Source: Acidobacteriota bacterium (GTDB lineage Bacteria > Acidobacteriota > Terriglobia > Terriglobales > Acidobacteriaceae). From it: DNA of 64,000 bases. This document shows positions 18,428 to 26,652 of this stretch, one piece after another (within the stretch, counting starts at the first letter, position 1; each line of letters opens with the position of its first letter). The notes under the pieces are model-generated. The model was not told the origin of the DNA. It saw nothing but the letters and a program-made list of their open reading frames with translations, and ran no database searches. The DNA is taken from the NCBI GenBank assembly GCA_018268895.1, contig JAFDVP010000013.1:62001-126000 (forward strand), read 5' to 3'. The position numbers and the translations under genes were made by a program.

Positions 18428-19156
18428 TTACTGTGGCGTCTCAAGCGAGGCTTCGATGGCCAGCAGCGCTGCTTCCTGCTCGGCGAGTTGACGTCGGCGC
18501 TCCAGCGCAAAGCGGAAGGCAAGAATGAAGATTCCCCACATCGCCCATCCGGCAACGTTCCAGAGGGTTGCCGCGTAAAAGCTCGGATCGAGACTGCCGT
18601 CGCCGCCGAAGACAGGAGCGGGATGCTGGGTTCTCCACCACCGGATCGACATAAAGGTAATGGGGACGTCGATGGCGGCAAAGACCGAGAGAACTGCGGC
18701 AAGGGTGGGGGTCTGCCCCGTAGGCGAATAGCGCCTCAGCAGGATGTAGCTGACGTAAAGCAGCCACAGGATGAGGTATGTGGTCAGCCGGGCGTCCCAT
18801 GCCCACCATATTCCCCACGCAGGCTTGCCCCAGAGCATTCCTGTGCCAAGACCGATTCCTACGTAGAGCACGGTAATCTCGGCAGCAGCCACTGCCAACG
18901 CATCGGCGGTAAGGGCTTTCAGGGGATCTCTCCGTCGCCAGTACAAAAAAGCAAGCGAAGCGATGACGTTGACGTAAGGGAAGACACAGCCGAGAACAGC
19001 ATGTGGCAGGTGGTAGTAGAAGATGCGCTGGAGATTGCCCATCGTCGCTTCCATCGGGGCCACGAAGATAGCCTGCCGGAAGCCGATGACGAGTACTACG
19101 ACGGTAGCTGCCAGCCAAAGCCATGCTGTCGCGCGAGTGATGGAAGAGCGGTCCAC
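18428..19156 (-). CDS. ccmC: Heme-handling protein CcmC/CcsA family
   Basis: The 242-residue protein has six membrane segments. The tryptophan-rich heme-binding motif WGIWWAWDARLT lies between helices 3 and 4, and conserved His residues flank it (FYYHLPHAV and RTQHPAP). This matches CcmC of the System I cytochrome c maturation pathway, which loads heme onto CcmE at the periplasmic face. The small ccmD-like gene follows on the same strand. Other ccm genes are not in the window, so the remainder of the pathway must lie elsewhere, or the pair may serve a variant assembly. Confidence 0.9.
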   Translation of the reverse strand: MDRSSITRATAWLWLAATVVVLVIGFRQAIFVAPMEATMGNLQRIFYYHLPHAVLGCVFPYVNVIASLAFLYWRRRDPLKALTADALAVAAAEITVLYVGIGLGTGMLWGKPAWGIWWAWDARLTTYLILWLLYVSYILLRRYSPTGQTPTLAAVLSVFAAIDVPITFMSIRWWRTQHPAPVFGGDGSLDPSFYAATLWNVAGWAMWGIFILAFRFALERRRQLAEQEAALLAIEASLETPQ

Positions 19157-19441
19157 GATAGTTCTATTTTACCGCGAAAACGCAGGTGACTTCCCGGCCT
19201 GTCCTTCTGGCGGCCTTTGAGGTCCTGTAGTCAAACTACCGAGGAGCGGCTGGGATTCGCATCCCCCTTGTGTGCCCAGAGCGCGAATCGAAGTCTGTAC
19301 GCAATCTCCTCGCAAATATCCCTGGAGGGTGCGCCTCTTCTCATGGAAGAATGACGGCGGTTGTCATTTGGCAAAGCAGACTATCCATCGATGTGATAGC
19401 GTTATAAGCCATCCTTATGATGTGACACCGTGGAGGGTGGG

Positions 19442-20599
19442 ATGTTCGGTTTGACCGAAGAGCAGGAACGGCTTCAGAAAGAGGTCCGCGCCTTTGCCGG
19501 ACGCGAGGTCGCACCGCATGTCTCGGAGTGGGACGAGAAGAGCGAGTTTCCCCATGCCGTCGTGAAGAAGCTGGGCGAGATGGGGCTGATGGGAGTGATC
19601 TTTCCTGAGGACCTCGGCGGCGCGGGGATGGGCTACGTCGAATACGTTCTGGCGATCGAAGAGCTTTCGCGGGTCGACGGCAGCGTGGGAATCATTGTCG
19701 CCGCGCACAACTCGCTCTGCACGAACCATATCATGCTGGCCGGCAACGACGAGCAGCGCCGCCGCTGGATTCCGCGGCTTGCGAGCGGCGAATGGCTCGG
19801 CGCGTGGGGGCTTACGGAGCCGGGGTCGGGTTCCGATGCCGGTGGTGCGCGAACGATGGCGGTCAAGCGGGGCGACAGGTGGGTGCTTAACGGCTCGAAG
19901 ACGTTCATCACCAACGGCAGCTATGCCAACTGCGCGGTCGTGCTGGCCGTGACCGACAAGGAGAAGGGGACGCACGGCGGCATCTCGGCCTTTGTCGTCG
20001 AGCGCGGAACCCCGGGCTTCCGCTCCGGCAAGAAGGAGAATAAGCTCGGCCTGCGCGCCAGCGACACGGCAGAGCTGATCTTTGAAGACTGCGAGGTTCC
20101 GGAAGAGAACCGCGTCGGCAAACTGGGCGACGGTTTCAAGGACGCCATGCGTGTGCTCGACGGCGGACGTATCTCGATCGCTGCGCTCAGTCTCGGTATG
20201 GGACGCGGCGCGCTGGATGCGGCGATCAGGTATGCGAAGGAGCGCAGGCAGTTCGGCAAGACAATCAGCGAGTTCCAGGCGATCCAGTTCAAACTGGCCG
20301 ACATGGCGACGGAGCTTGATGCCGCGTGGCTGCTGACCATGCGCGCCGCGCAGATGAAGGACGAGGGGCAGAAGGTCACGCTCGAGTCGGCGATGGCGAA
20401 GCTCTACGCCAGCGAGGCAGCCTGCCGCATCTGCGACGAGGGCGTACAGATCCACGGCGGCTACGGCTTCATCAAGGACTACCCGGCGGAGAAGTTCTAC
20501 CGCGACGTGCGCCTATGTCCCATCGGCGAAGGCACCAGCGAGATTCAGCGCATGGTGATCGCTCGCGAGCTGCTGGGCAAAGCTCCGAGCCGAGGCTGA
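19442..20599 (+). CDS. Acyl-CoA dehydrogenase
   Basis: ATG at 19442 has GGAGG 5 bases upstream and gives MFGLTEEQERLQ, the usual family start; an in-frame GTG at 19430 is less likely. The 385-residue length is standard. FAD and substrate motifs include WGLTEPGSGSDAGG, TFITNGSYA and the C-terminal GGYGFIKDYPAEKFYRD. The catalytic base Glu lies in the GEGTSEIQR region or helix G as in short-chain enzymes. It performs the first oxidation of fatty or branched-chain acyl-CoA and passes electrons to ETF. It diverges from ccmC across 285 bases in which I see no clear element, and no beta-oxidation partners are adjacent. Confidence 0.95.
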   Translation: MFGLTEEQERLQKEVRAFAGREVAPHVSEWDEKSEFPHAVVKKLGEMGLMGVIFPEDLGGAGMGYVEYVLAIEELSRVDGSVGIIVAAHNSLCTNHIMLAGNDEQRRRWIPRLASGEWLGAWGLTEPGSGSDAGGARTMAVKRGDRWVLNGSKTFITNGSYANCAVVLAVTDKEKGTHGGISAFVVERGTPGFRSGKKENKLGLRASDTAELIFEDCEVPEENRVGKLGDGFKDAMRVLDGGRISIAALSLGMGRGALDAAIRYAKERRQFGKTISEFQAIQFKLADMATELDAAWLLTMRAAQMKDEGQKVTLESAMAKLYASEAACRICDEGVQIHGGYGFIKDYPAEKFYRDVRLCPIGEGTSEIQRMVIARELLGKAPSRG

Positions 20600-20601
20600 A
20601 G

Positions 20602-22944
20602 CTACTTCGCCGTCACCGTAAGCTGGTAAGTAGCCGTATGCGTGATCGTGCCGTCCGTGGCGCTAAGCGTGTAGGTATAGCTTCCCGGCGTTGTATAGAC
20701 GCTGTTACGGTCAGGAAGCTTTCCTGAGCACCCACTGAGAGAGGCGATACCGGCGGCAGCCAGCAGCAAGGCGGTCAGGTTTCGCCAGCCCTGTGTCCTG
20801 GTGCGCCGTCGCACTGTCCACAACAAAAGTCCGCTCGCGACGGCGATCCATGAGAGGAGCCCTGTCCCGGCAGTTCCGCTATAGCCGACTACGGTGTATT
20901 GCGAGACCGTGTTGATTGCAATAGTTGCCGAAGTCGGAGCTGAGGGTATGAACGAAGTCAGAGAAGACACGCATGTCGAAGCGGGAGCATTGGTGCGGCA
21001 ATTGACCGTTACCGGCGCGGCGAAGCCTGCTATAGGAGAGGTCATCGCCGTAGTCTGCGTCGAGAGACCGGCTATGACAGATCCAGATGCTGGATTGAGC
21101 GCAAAGGTGAAGTCGACGCCGTTGCCGGTGAGTTGTACGGGGAAACCAAGATAAGCGGGATCCCCTGAAGCCACGGTCAATGTTCCGGTTCGCGAACCCG
21201 TCGTCGTGGGCTTGAAGCTGACTGTAATTGTGCAGGACGAGCCGGCAGCCAGCGTGCTTCCGCAGGTTGTCGTAAAGGAGTAATCGCCAGAGGTGGTTAG
21301 TGCGGGTACGGGCACCGCTCCCGGAGCAGTGTTGGTGATGCCGACCGTCTGCGAGGCTGGCGCTCCAACATCGACGTTGCCGAATGCCAGCGCAGTCGTC
21401 GATGAGGTGATGGGCGGCGCGCCCGTTCCCGTCAGCGCAGCAGTTAGCGTATTGGCGCTCGATTTCACCGTCAGCGTTCCAGTGCGCGCGCCAAGCGCCG
21501 TTGGCTTGAAGACAACATCGACCTGGCAGGTGGCGCCGGATGCAACCGAGCCGCACGAGTTCGAGGTAACGGCGAAGTCACCGCTTGCAGAGAGTGAAAG
21601 CATCGACACGGCGAAGATGGAGTTGTTCTTCCAGACGAAACTCTTCACGGCAGACGTAAATCCGGCGGACTCTGAGCCGAAATCTGCCGAAGCGGGAGTC
21701 ATCGTCGGCGCGCCGCCGTCGTTGCTGAGATTGAAGAGGCTGTACTCAAGCAGCTTCTCCTGCGGCGTCATTGCGGTGTTGGGGCATTCGTTGGGATAGG
21801 CAACGTTGGAGATGCTGCTGCCTGATGGTGGATTTTCGACGTGATACTCGTTGAACAGCACGCGCCCGCACTGATTAGTAGCGCCAACCGGGGTGTTGAA
21901 CGTGAACTGCTGCACCGGATTGCCGTGTGCCGGGTCGTTCAGCGTCAGCCACGACTGGGTTGGAGCAATCACACCGTTTAGGTCGTGCTTCACCTGGTTG
22001 ATCGCAATCTGACCCTGGTTTGTCGAAGCTCCGATGAGCTGAAGCCACTGGGCGAGTGTGCTTCCGTCGGAGAAGGTGGTATCGATTGTCGCCGTTCCAT
22101 CCGGCAACGGACTCTGGTTGACCGCCCAGTTGGCGACGCCGTTGAAAGGCGGGTTTGTATTCATCCATACATAGCTGAAGTGGCTGGCATAGACTCGGCC
22201 ACCTGCGTTGGCATATTGAATGAAGTTAGCGAGTTGGGTCGCGTTTTTTGTGTAATTAGAACTGCCCTGACAGGGAAGCATCAGTACGTCATACTGCTTC
22301 AAAGCGGAAAGATTGCTGGTTAGTGTCACCTCGTTGGGTGAAGTCGCGTCGATCCGAGTGCCCGGTGAACCGCTGCCGGAGTAGAGATTGATCCTTCCAG
22401 TACCCGTGGGGTTAGTGAATTCAGCATTGCTGATTCCGACCTTGTGCAAAACGCACTCAACCTCATCGACTGAGCCCGTCACAATCGCAATCTTGGGGAT
22501 GTCGCCTTCGGTCTGGTTCTGGGGCATGCGTGTTGAGAAGGCGGTGTCTGTACACGCTGCTGTACTCGGAACCACGACCTGCCTCCGCCATCGTCCCGCC
22601 ACAATCACCAGCGGTATATTGCTGCCTACCGGGACATTGGCGAGCGTAAATTTGCCGTCGACCCCGGTCGAGGTGCCGACCAGAGGAGAGCCTGAGGGGA
22701 TGGTTCCTGGAGCCGGGCAGCTGACCCCAGCCGTAAAGGCATCGACTGGTGCATTCGGGATATACACCGTCACATTTGGCAGAGGATCGGTGTCGTTTGG
22801 CGCATAGACTATTCCACTGATTGATGTCGTCTGGCCAGACGGGCAGGATACCTGCTGCTGGCATAAACCGGTGCAACTGGTCTGCGCGGCAAGCGGTCCG
22901 CAAAGACCTGTAATTAATGCAAGCGTGGCAAAGCGTATGCGCAT
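20602..22944 (-). CDS. Secreted Ig-like (choice-of-anchor D/ASPM-type) repeat protein
   Basis: ATG at 22944 gives the signal peptide MRIRFATLALITGLCGPLAA; an upstream TTG would add 13 residues. Order: signal peptide, carboxypeptidase-regulatory-like domain (about 30-130), a globular region with PKIAIVTGSVDEVECVLHKV and YDVLMLPCQG (possibly Rossmann/glutamine-amidotransferase-like), then at least two ~100-residue Ig repeats sharing CG-x-LA/VASGA/S-x-C and FKPT...GTLTV. A near-C-terminal membrane helix (GLLSWIAVASGLLLW) and a second hydrophobic stretch follow. It is probably cell-surface exposed. Similar proteins are common in Acidobacteriota and Myxococcota without known roles. Confidence 0.82.
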   Translation of the reverse strand: MRIRFATLALITGLCGPLAAQTSCTGLCQQQVSCPSGQTTSISGIVYAPNDTDPLPNVTVYIPNAPVDAFTAGVSCPAPGTIPSGSPLVGTSTGVDGKFTLANVPVGSNIPLVIVAGRWRRQVVVPSTAACTDTAFSTRMPQNQTEGDIPKIAIVTGSVDEVECVLHKVGISNAEFTNPTGTGRINLYSGSGSPGTRIDATSPNEVTLTSNLSALKQYDVLMLPCQGSSNYTKNATQLANFIQYANAGGRVYASHFSYVWMNTNPPFNGVANWAVNQSPLPDGTATIDTTFSDGSTLAQWLQLIGASTNQGQIAINQVKHDLNGVIAPTQSWLTLNDPAHGNPVQQFTFNTPVGATNQCGRVLFNEYHVENPPSGSSISNVAYPNECPNTAMTPQEKLLEYSLFNLSNDGGAPTMTPASADFGSESAGFTSAVKSFVWKNNSIFAVSMLSLSASGDFAVTSNSCGSVASGATCQVDVVFKPTALGARTGTLTVKSSANTLTAALTGTGAPPITSSTTALAFGNVDVGAPASQTVGITNTAPGAVPVPALTTSGDYSFTTTCGSTLAAGSSCTITVSFKPTTTGSRTGTLTVASGDPAYLGFPVQLTGNGVDFTFALNPASGSVIAGLSTQTTAMTSPIAGFAAPVTVNCRTNAPASTCVSSLTSFIPSAPTSATIAINTVSQYTVVGYSGTAGTGLLSWIAVASGLLLWTVRRRTRTQGWRNLTALLLAAAGIASLSGCSGKLPDRNSVYTTPGSYTYTLSATDGTITHTATYQLTVTAK

Positions 22945-23053
22945 GGGTGGGTTAGAGATATACCAAATCCACCGTCCGCACAAGAAGAATTAAAGGCGAT
23001 TCGATTGCATGGACGACGAGATGCTGCAAGGAGTTGCAGTCTCGCCCTTGAAC

Positions 23054-25348
23054 CTAGACCTCGAAGCTCTCCCACTGCTCGCGGACACGATCGACAAGTC
23101 CGTCGAACTCCGCTGCCTGGCGGACGGGTGCCAGTAGCGGGTCCCACCGGCTGATCATCGGGTAGTTGATAAATCCCTTGAGGCGGGCCTTCTCGAGCCA
23201 TGCCAAAGCGTTCGCAGTGTCCCCCATCAGGGCGTAGCACTGGGCGAAGTTCCAGGAGTAGTGCGGGTCGCACTCCGTAATCTGGCTCAGCTCGACGGTC
23301 ACGGCGCGGTCGAGGGCTTCGCGGTCGCCCTGTAGCGCGGCCTGCATGACGAGGCCGATCTGCGAGAAGAAGTGGCCGGGGTGCATCTCGTCGATGGCAC
23401 GAAGCTGTGCGACGGCATCCTCGTTGCGGCGCAGCAGAGCCAGAATTTGGCCGCGGCACCACAGCAGCATGGCGTTCGTGGGGTCGAGCTTGATGGCGTC
23501 TTCAAACGAGGGCAGGGCGTCGGCAAACTCGCCACCCATGAGCGAGAGCAGACCGGGAATGAAGCGGTAGACCGGTGTCAGCGGGTCGATATCGAGGATA
23601 CGTCGCGCCAGCGGCATGGCGGCATGGGCCTTGCCGCTCAGCCCGCAGACCGCCGAGTACCAGCTCAGCGTGTCGGAGTCGTTGGGGTCGGCGGTGATGG
23701 CTCGCTTGAGCAGGCGGACGGCCTTTTGGCTGTCTCCCTCCTGCACGCTGATCAAACCGAGCAGGCGATAGGCATGTGCCGACTCCGGATCGAGCTCCAG
23801 CGCCTGGTTGGCGCACTCGCGCGCCTTAGTCAGGTAGCCCATGTCCGACGAGATGCCGGCGTTGATGTACTGCCAGTAGACCTGCCCTTTGGCCGAGAGC
23901 AGGAGGACGTTCTTGCCGACGAGATTTTCGCCTGTCTCCAGGTACTCCAGCGCACGGGCCAGAGCGTCCTCGGAGTAGTTGAGGATCTCGTGCTTCGCCA
24001 TCAGGTAATAACGGTATGCCTCAACGTCGGGGAGCGGCCTTTCGAGCATGTGCTTGTCCTCGGCTGGGGTAAGTTTGATCTTCAGCGCATCGACGATCCT
24101 GCGGGAGATGTTCTCCTGGATGATAAAGACGTCATCCAGAGTACCGTTGAATTTTTCGGCCCAGAGCAGCGATTGGTTGATGGGATCGATTAGCTGCGCT
24201 GTCACCCGGATCTTCGTATTTCCGTCGAGCGAGCTCTTGCTCAGGCGCACCGAGCCTTCGAGGACATAGCGAACATTCAGGTCGCGAGCGATCTTCTGCG
24301 GCGTCTCTTTCGTTCCTTTGAGCTGCATCGCCGAGGCCCGGCAGATGATTCGCAGCGCGTGTACGCTCGAAAGGTCGGTGATGATCTCGTCCGTCAACCC
24401 GTCGCAGAAGTAGTCTGCGCTGGCATCTGCTCCCATCGTGGTAAACGGCAGGACGACGACGGATGGCGTGTCGGGGCCGCTGCGATAGTCCATCACCAGC
24501 GTAGGTAGCGTGACCGTAAAGGTCGATCCGGAGGCCGTCAGTGTGCCGAGAGCGGCGATAAACTCCGTTGCATTCTGGAAGCGCGCGCTGGGATCTTTCG
24601 CGAGCGCACGTTCGACTGCCGACCGCAGACTGCCCGGCAGGTCCGAGCGAAACTGGCTGAGCGGCTTCGGAGTGGTATGCAGAATGGAGTCGAAGACGCT
24701 GTAAGGCGTTCCACCGGGAAAGGGAAGTGTTCCGGCCAGCATCTCGTAGAGGCAAACCCCCGCGGCCCACAGGTCGGTGCGATGGTCGACCGGCTTCGAG
24801 AGTACCTGCTCCGGCGACATGTAGCTGATCGTGCCGACGATGATGCCGGTCTCGGTGAGCGCGCGCTGAATGTTCGGGCGGCGCGCCAGCCCGAAGTCCA
24901 CAATCTTAACCTCGCCTTCGGCGTTGATGATCAGGTTCGACGGCTTTACATCGCGATGGACGATCCCTTTGCTGTGGGCGTGATGCAGCCCTGACAGAAG
25001 CTGCGTTGCAATCAAGGAGGCTGCCGTCGGATCGAGAGGGCCGCGCTTGATGCGTTCCGCCAGCGTCTCGCCGTCGTAGTAGCCCATCACCAGGATGATC
25101 TGGCCGTCGGGTAGCTCCTCGATATGGTGGATGCGGCAGATATTCGGATGATCGAGGACGGAGGCTGCGCGCGCCTCTTCGAGCAGGCTGCGCTTCTGCG
25201 TGGCATCGGCGAGTACCGATGGCGACAGGCTTTTGAGTGCAACCGTGCGATGCAGCAGCAGGTCCTCTGCCTTGCAGACAACACCCATGGCTCCCGTGCC
25301 AAGCTGCTCGAGGACTTGATAGTGCGAAATCTTCTGCCCTTCAACCAT
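23054..25348 (-). CDS. Serine/threonine kinase with TolB-like and TPR regions
   Basis: Residues 8-270 form a Hanks-type kinase: G-rich loop LGTGAMGVVCKAED, VALK lysine, catalytic HRDVKPSN, DFGLAR and APE-equivalent MSPEQ. A TolB-like N-terminal fold follows (VVVLPFTTMGADASADYFCD, IARDLNVRYVLEGSVR), and tetratricopeptide repeats fill the C-terminal ~300 residues. There is no obvious membrane segment between kinase and TolB-like domain, unlike PknB relatives. The gene overlaps its upstream neighbour by 8 bases, which argues for co-translation with the heme-oxygenase-fold protein. Substrate and signal are unknown. Confidence 0.93.
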   Translation of the reverse strand: MVEGQKISHYQVLEQLGTGAMGVVCKAEDLLLHRTVALKSLSPSVLADATQKRSLLEEARAASVLDHPNICRIHHIEELPDGQIILVMGYYDGETLAERIKRGPLDPTAASLIATQLLSGLHHAHSKGIVHRDVKPSNLIINAEGEVKIVDFGLARRPNIQRALTETGIIVGTISYMSPEQVLSKPVDHRTDLWAAGVCLYEMLAGTLPFPGGTPYSVFDSILHTTPKPLSQFRSDLPGSLRSAVERALAKDPSARFQNATEFIAALGTLTASGSTFTVTLPTLVMDYRSGPDTPSVVVLPFTTMGADASADYFCDGLTDEIITDLSSVHALRIICRASAMQLKGTKETPQKIARDLNVRYVLEGSVRLSKSSLDGNTKIRVTAQLIDPINQSLLWAEKFNGTLDDVFIIQENISRRIVDALKIKLTPAEDKHMLERPLPDVEAYRYYLMAKHEILNYSEDALARALEYLETGENLVGKNVLLLSAKGQVYWQYINAGISSDMGYLTKARECANQALELDPESAHAYRLLGLISVQEGDSQKAVRLLKRAITADPNDSDTLSWYSAVCGLSGKAHAAMPLARRILDIDPLTPVYRFIPGLLSLMGGEFADALPSFEDAIKLDPTNAMLLWCRGQILALLRRNEDAVAQLRAIDEMHPGHFFSQIGLVMQAALQGDREALDRAVTVELSQITECDPHYSWNFAQCYALMGDTANALAWLEKARLKGFINYPMISRWDPLLAPVRQAAEFDGLVDRVREQWESFEV

Positions 25349-26054
25349 ATGCGGGAACGAATGCCTCGAGTGTACTCTGTGAAGACGCTGCGTGCAGTGC
25401 CGTCAGCTCTTCAAAGACCGAAGCGACGGAGTCAATCGTATGGAAGGCACTGAGAGCGACATACTGCTGTTGCTCCACAGTCAGCGGCATCAGGTCAAGC
25501 GTGCGGTTCAGGTCGGCGATGTGATGCGGATCGTTGTCCGCATGTTCCATCAGGCAGCGAAAAGCAGTGGACGGAAGGCCGGTTCGCTTGCGAATCTCAT
25601 CGAGATGCTCTGCGACTGGCGGCTTGCCCTCAAGCACGATCAGGTAGCCGAATACCGAAACCGGGTGCATGTTGAGCGCCCAGAAGTACTGCGCTCCAAG
25701 CAGTGAGACGACCGAAGCCAGCGGGGCTGCTTCGGAGACCTGCCGCGGAGAGATGCCGAGCGTGCCAATATCATCCAACAGCCACGCATCGTGGTCCTTC
25801 TCCTCAAGGATGTGCTGATCCAGGTACGGCGCAACAATGCGGGCGACCGGATCGCCTGCGAGGGTTAGGGAGCGTTCATGCGCGACGCGCATCAGAGTAA
25901 TGCCTCCCTGCATCACCCGATGAAGCTGCACGAGAAATGCAGGCAGCATCCCGGGCAGTTCCGGATGAGACCAGAACTTGTTGCTGGCGGAGTTCAGCCG
26001 CGGTTCGGCAAGACGAATCTTGCTCCAGAGGAGTTCGCTGTTTGAAAGAGGCAT
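25341..26054 (-). CDS. Iron-containing redox enzyme family protein (heme-oxygenase-like fold)
   Basis: This 237-residue, mostly helical protein carries candidate metal ligands in helices (HILEEKDHDAWLLDDI, with an E-E-K-D-H pattern, and HADNDPHH near residue 170). This resembles heme-oxygenase-like diiron oxidases/oxygenases (HDO, TenA-like fold). I cannot name the substrate. Its stop overlaps the start of the kinase gene by 8 bases, an unusual partnership that suggests the kinase acts on it or responds to its product. A Lys-rich small protein gene lies 134 bases upstream on the same strand. Confidence 0.7.
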   Translation of the reverse strand: MPLSNSELLWSKIRLAEPRLNSASNKFWSHPELPGMLPAFLVQLHRVMQGGITLMRVAHERSLTLAGDPVARIVAPYLDQHILEEKDHDAWLLDDIGTLGISPRQVSEAAPLASVVSLLGAQYFWALNMHPVSVFGYLIVLEGKPPVAEHLDEIRKRTGLPSTAFRCLMEHADNDPHHIADLNRTLDLMPLTVEQQQYVALSAFHTIDSVASVFEELTALHAASSQSTLEAFVPAYG

Positions 26055-26188
26055 GGGGTTGCGTCGAAGTTCCGTAGTCAGGTATGGGTGCGTGAACTCT
26101 GCCGAAACCGCTGGCCATCTGCCGGCGATTCGACAGATGGCAGCGTCCGGTTTCGACAGAGCGAATGGAAGAACAGCGCGATATGTTT

Positions 26189-26470
26189 CTAGACAGGGAA
26201 ATTCGGTGGTGCGCCTTCGTCGTCCGCGGCGTCAAGTGCCCCGAGCTTCGAACGCAGCTTGATGAGGGTGTTGACCTCAACCGGGCTGAGCTTGTTGATG
26301 GCCTTGTGATTCACCCGGTTGACATGGTCAGGATGAATGACGCCACCCGCTGTAAGGCGTTCAATGTTGGTTTTCTTCGGTGCCGCCTTCTTCGCAGCCT
26401 TTTTAGCTGCTTTTTTGGCGGGCGCTTTCTTTGCGGAAGATTTCTTTGCAGGCACTTTCTTGGCGGACAC
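26189..26470 (-). CDS. Histone H1-like Lys/Ala-rich small protein
   Basis: The 93-residue protein starts with GTG at 26470, with AAGGAG 8 bases before it. Residues 1-33 are almost only Lys, Ala, Ser and Pro (AKKAPAKKAAKKAAKKAAP), like eukaryotic histone H1 tails and AlgP-type proteins that bind DNA. The remainder is different: an ordered segment with VIHPDHVNRVNHKAINKLSP and EVNTLIKLRSKLG, ending in a Pro-rich tail. The second part probably folds as a small helical domain I do not recognise. DNA binding is inferred from composition only. It is co-directional with the heme-oxygenase-fold and kinase genes. Confidence 0.75.
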   Translation of the reverse strand: MSAKKVPAKKSSAKKAPAKKAAKKAAKKAAPKKTNIERLTAGGVIHPDHVNRVNHKAINKLSPVEVNTLIKLRSKLGALDAADDEGAPPNFPV

Positions 26471-26652
26471 AGTCGTTCTCCTTGATCGGCGTAATAGCGT
26501 GGCCCAAACCGGCGTACTCTACCGGGAACAGCGATGAAGCAATGGAAAGCTGGGCCAATTGTATACGGCGTTGTCGACGGAGTGTTGAATGCGCTCCCAC
26601 GGGCCTCATCAATTTGTATTGAGTGGAAGAGAGGCGGTCGAGGACGGCCGCA

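Noticed and set aside
19245..19290. tRNA T-arm-like GGGATTCGCATCCC
   Set aside because: No acceptor, D or anticodon arms can be built around it.
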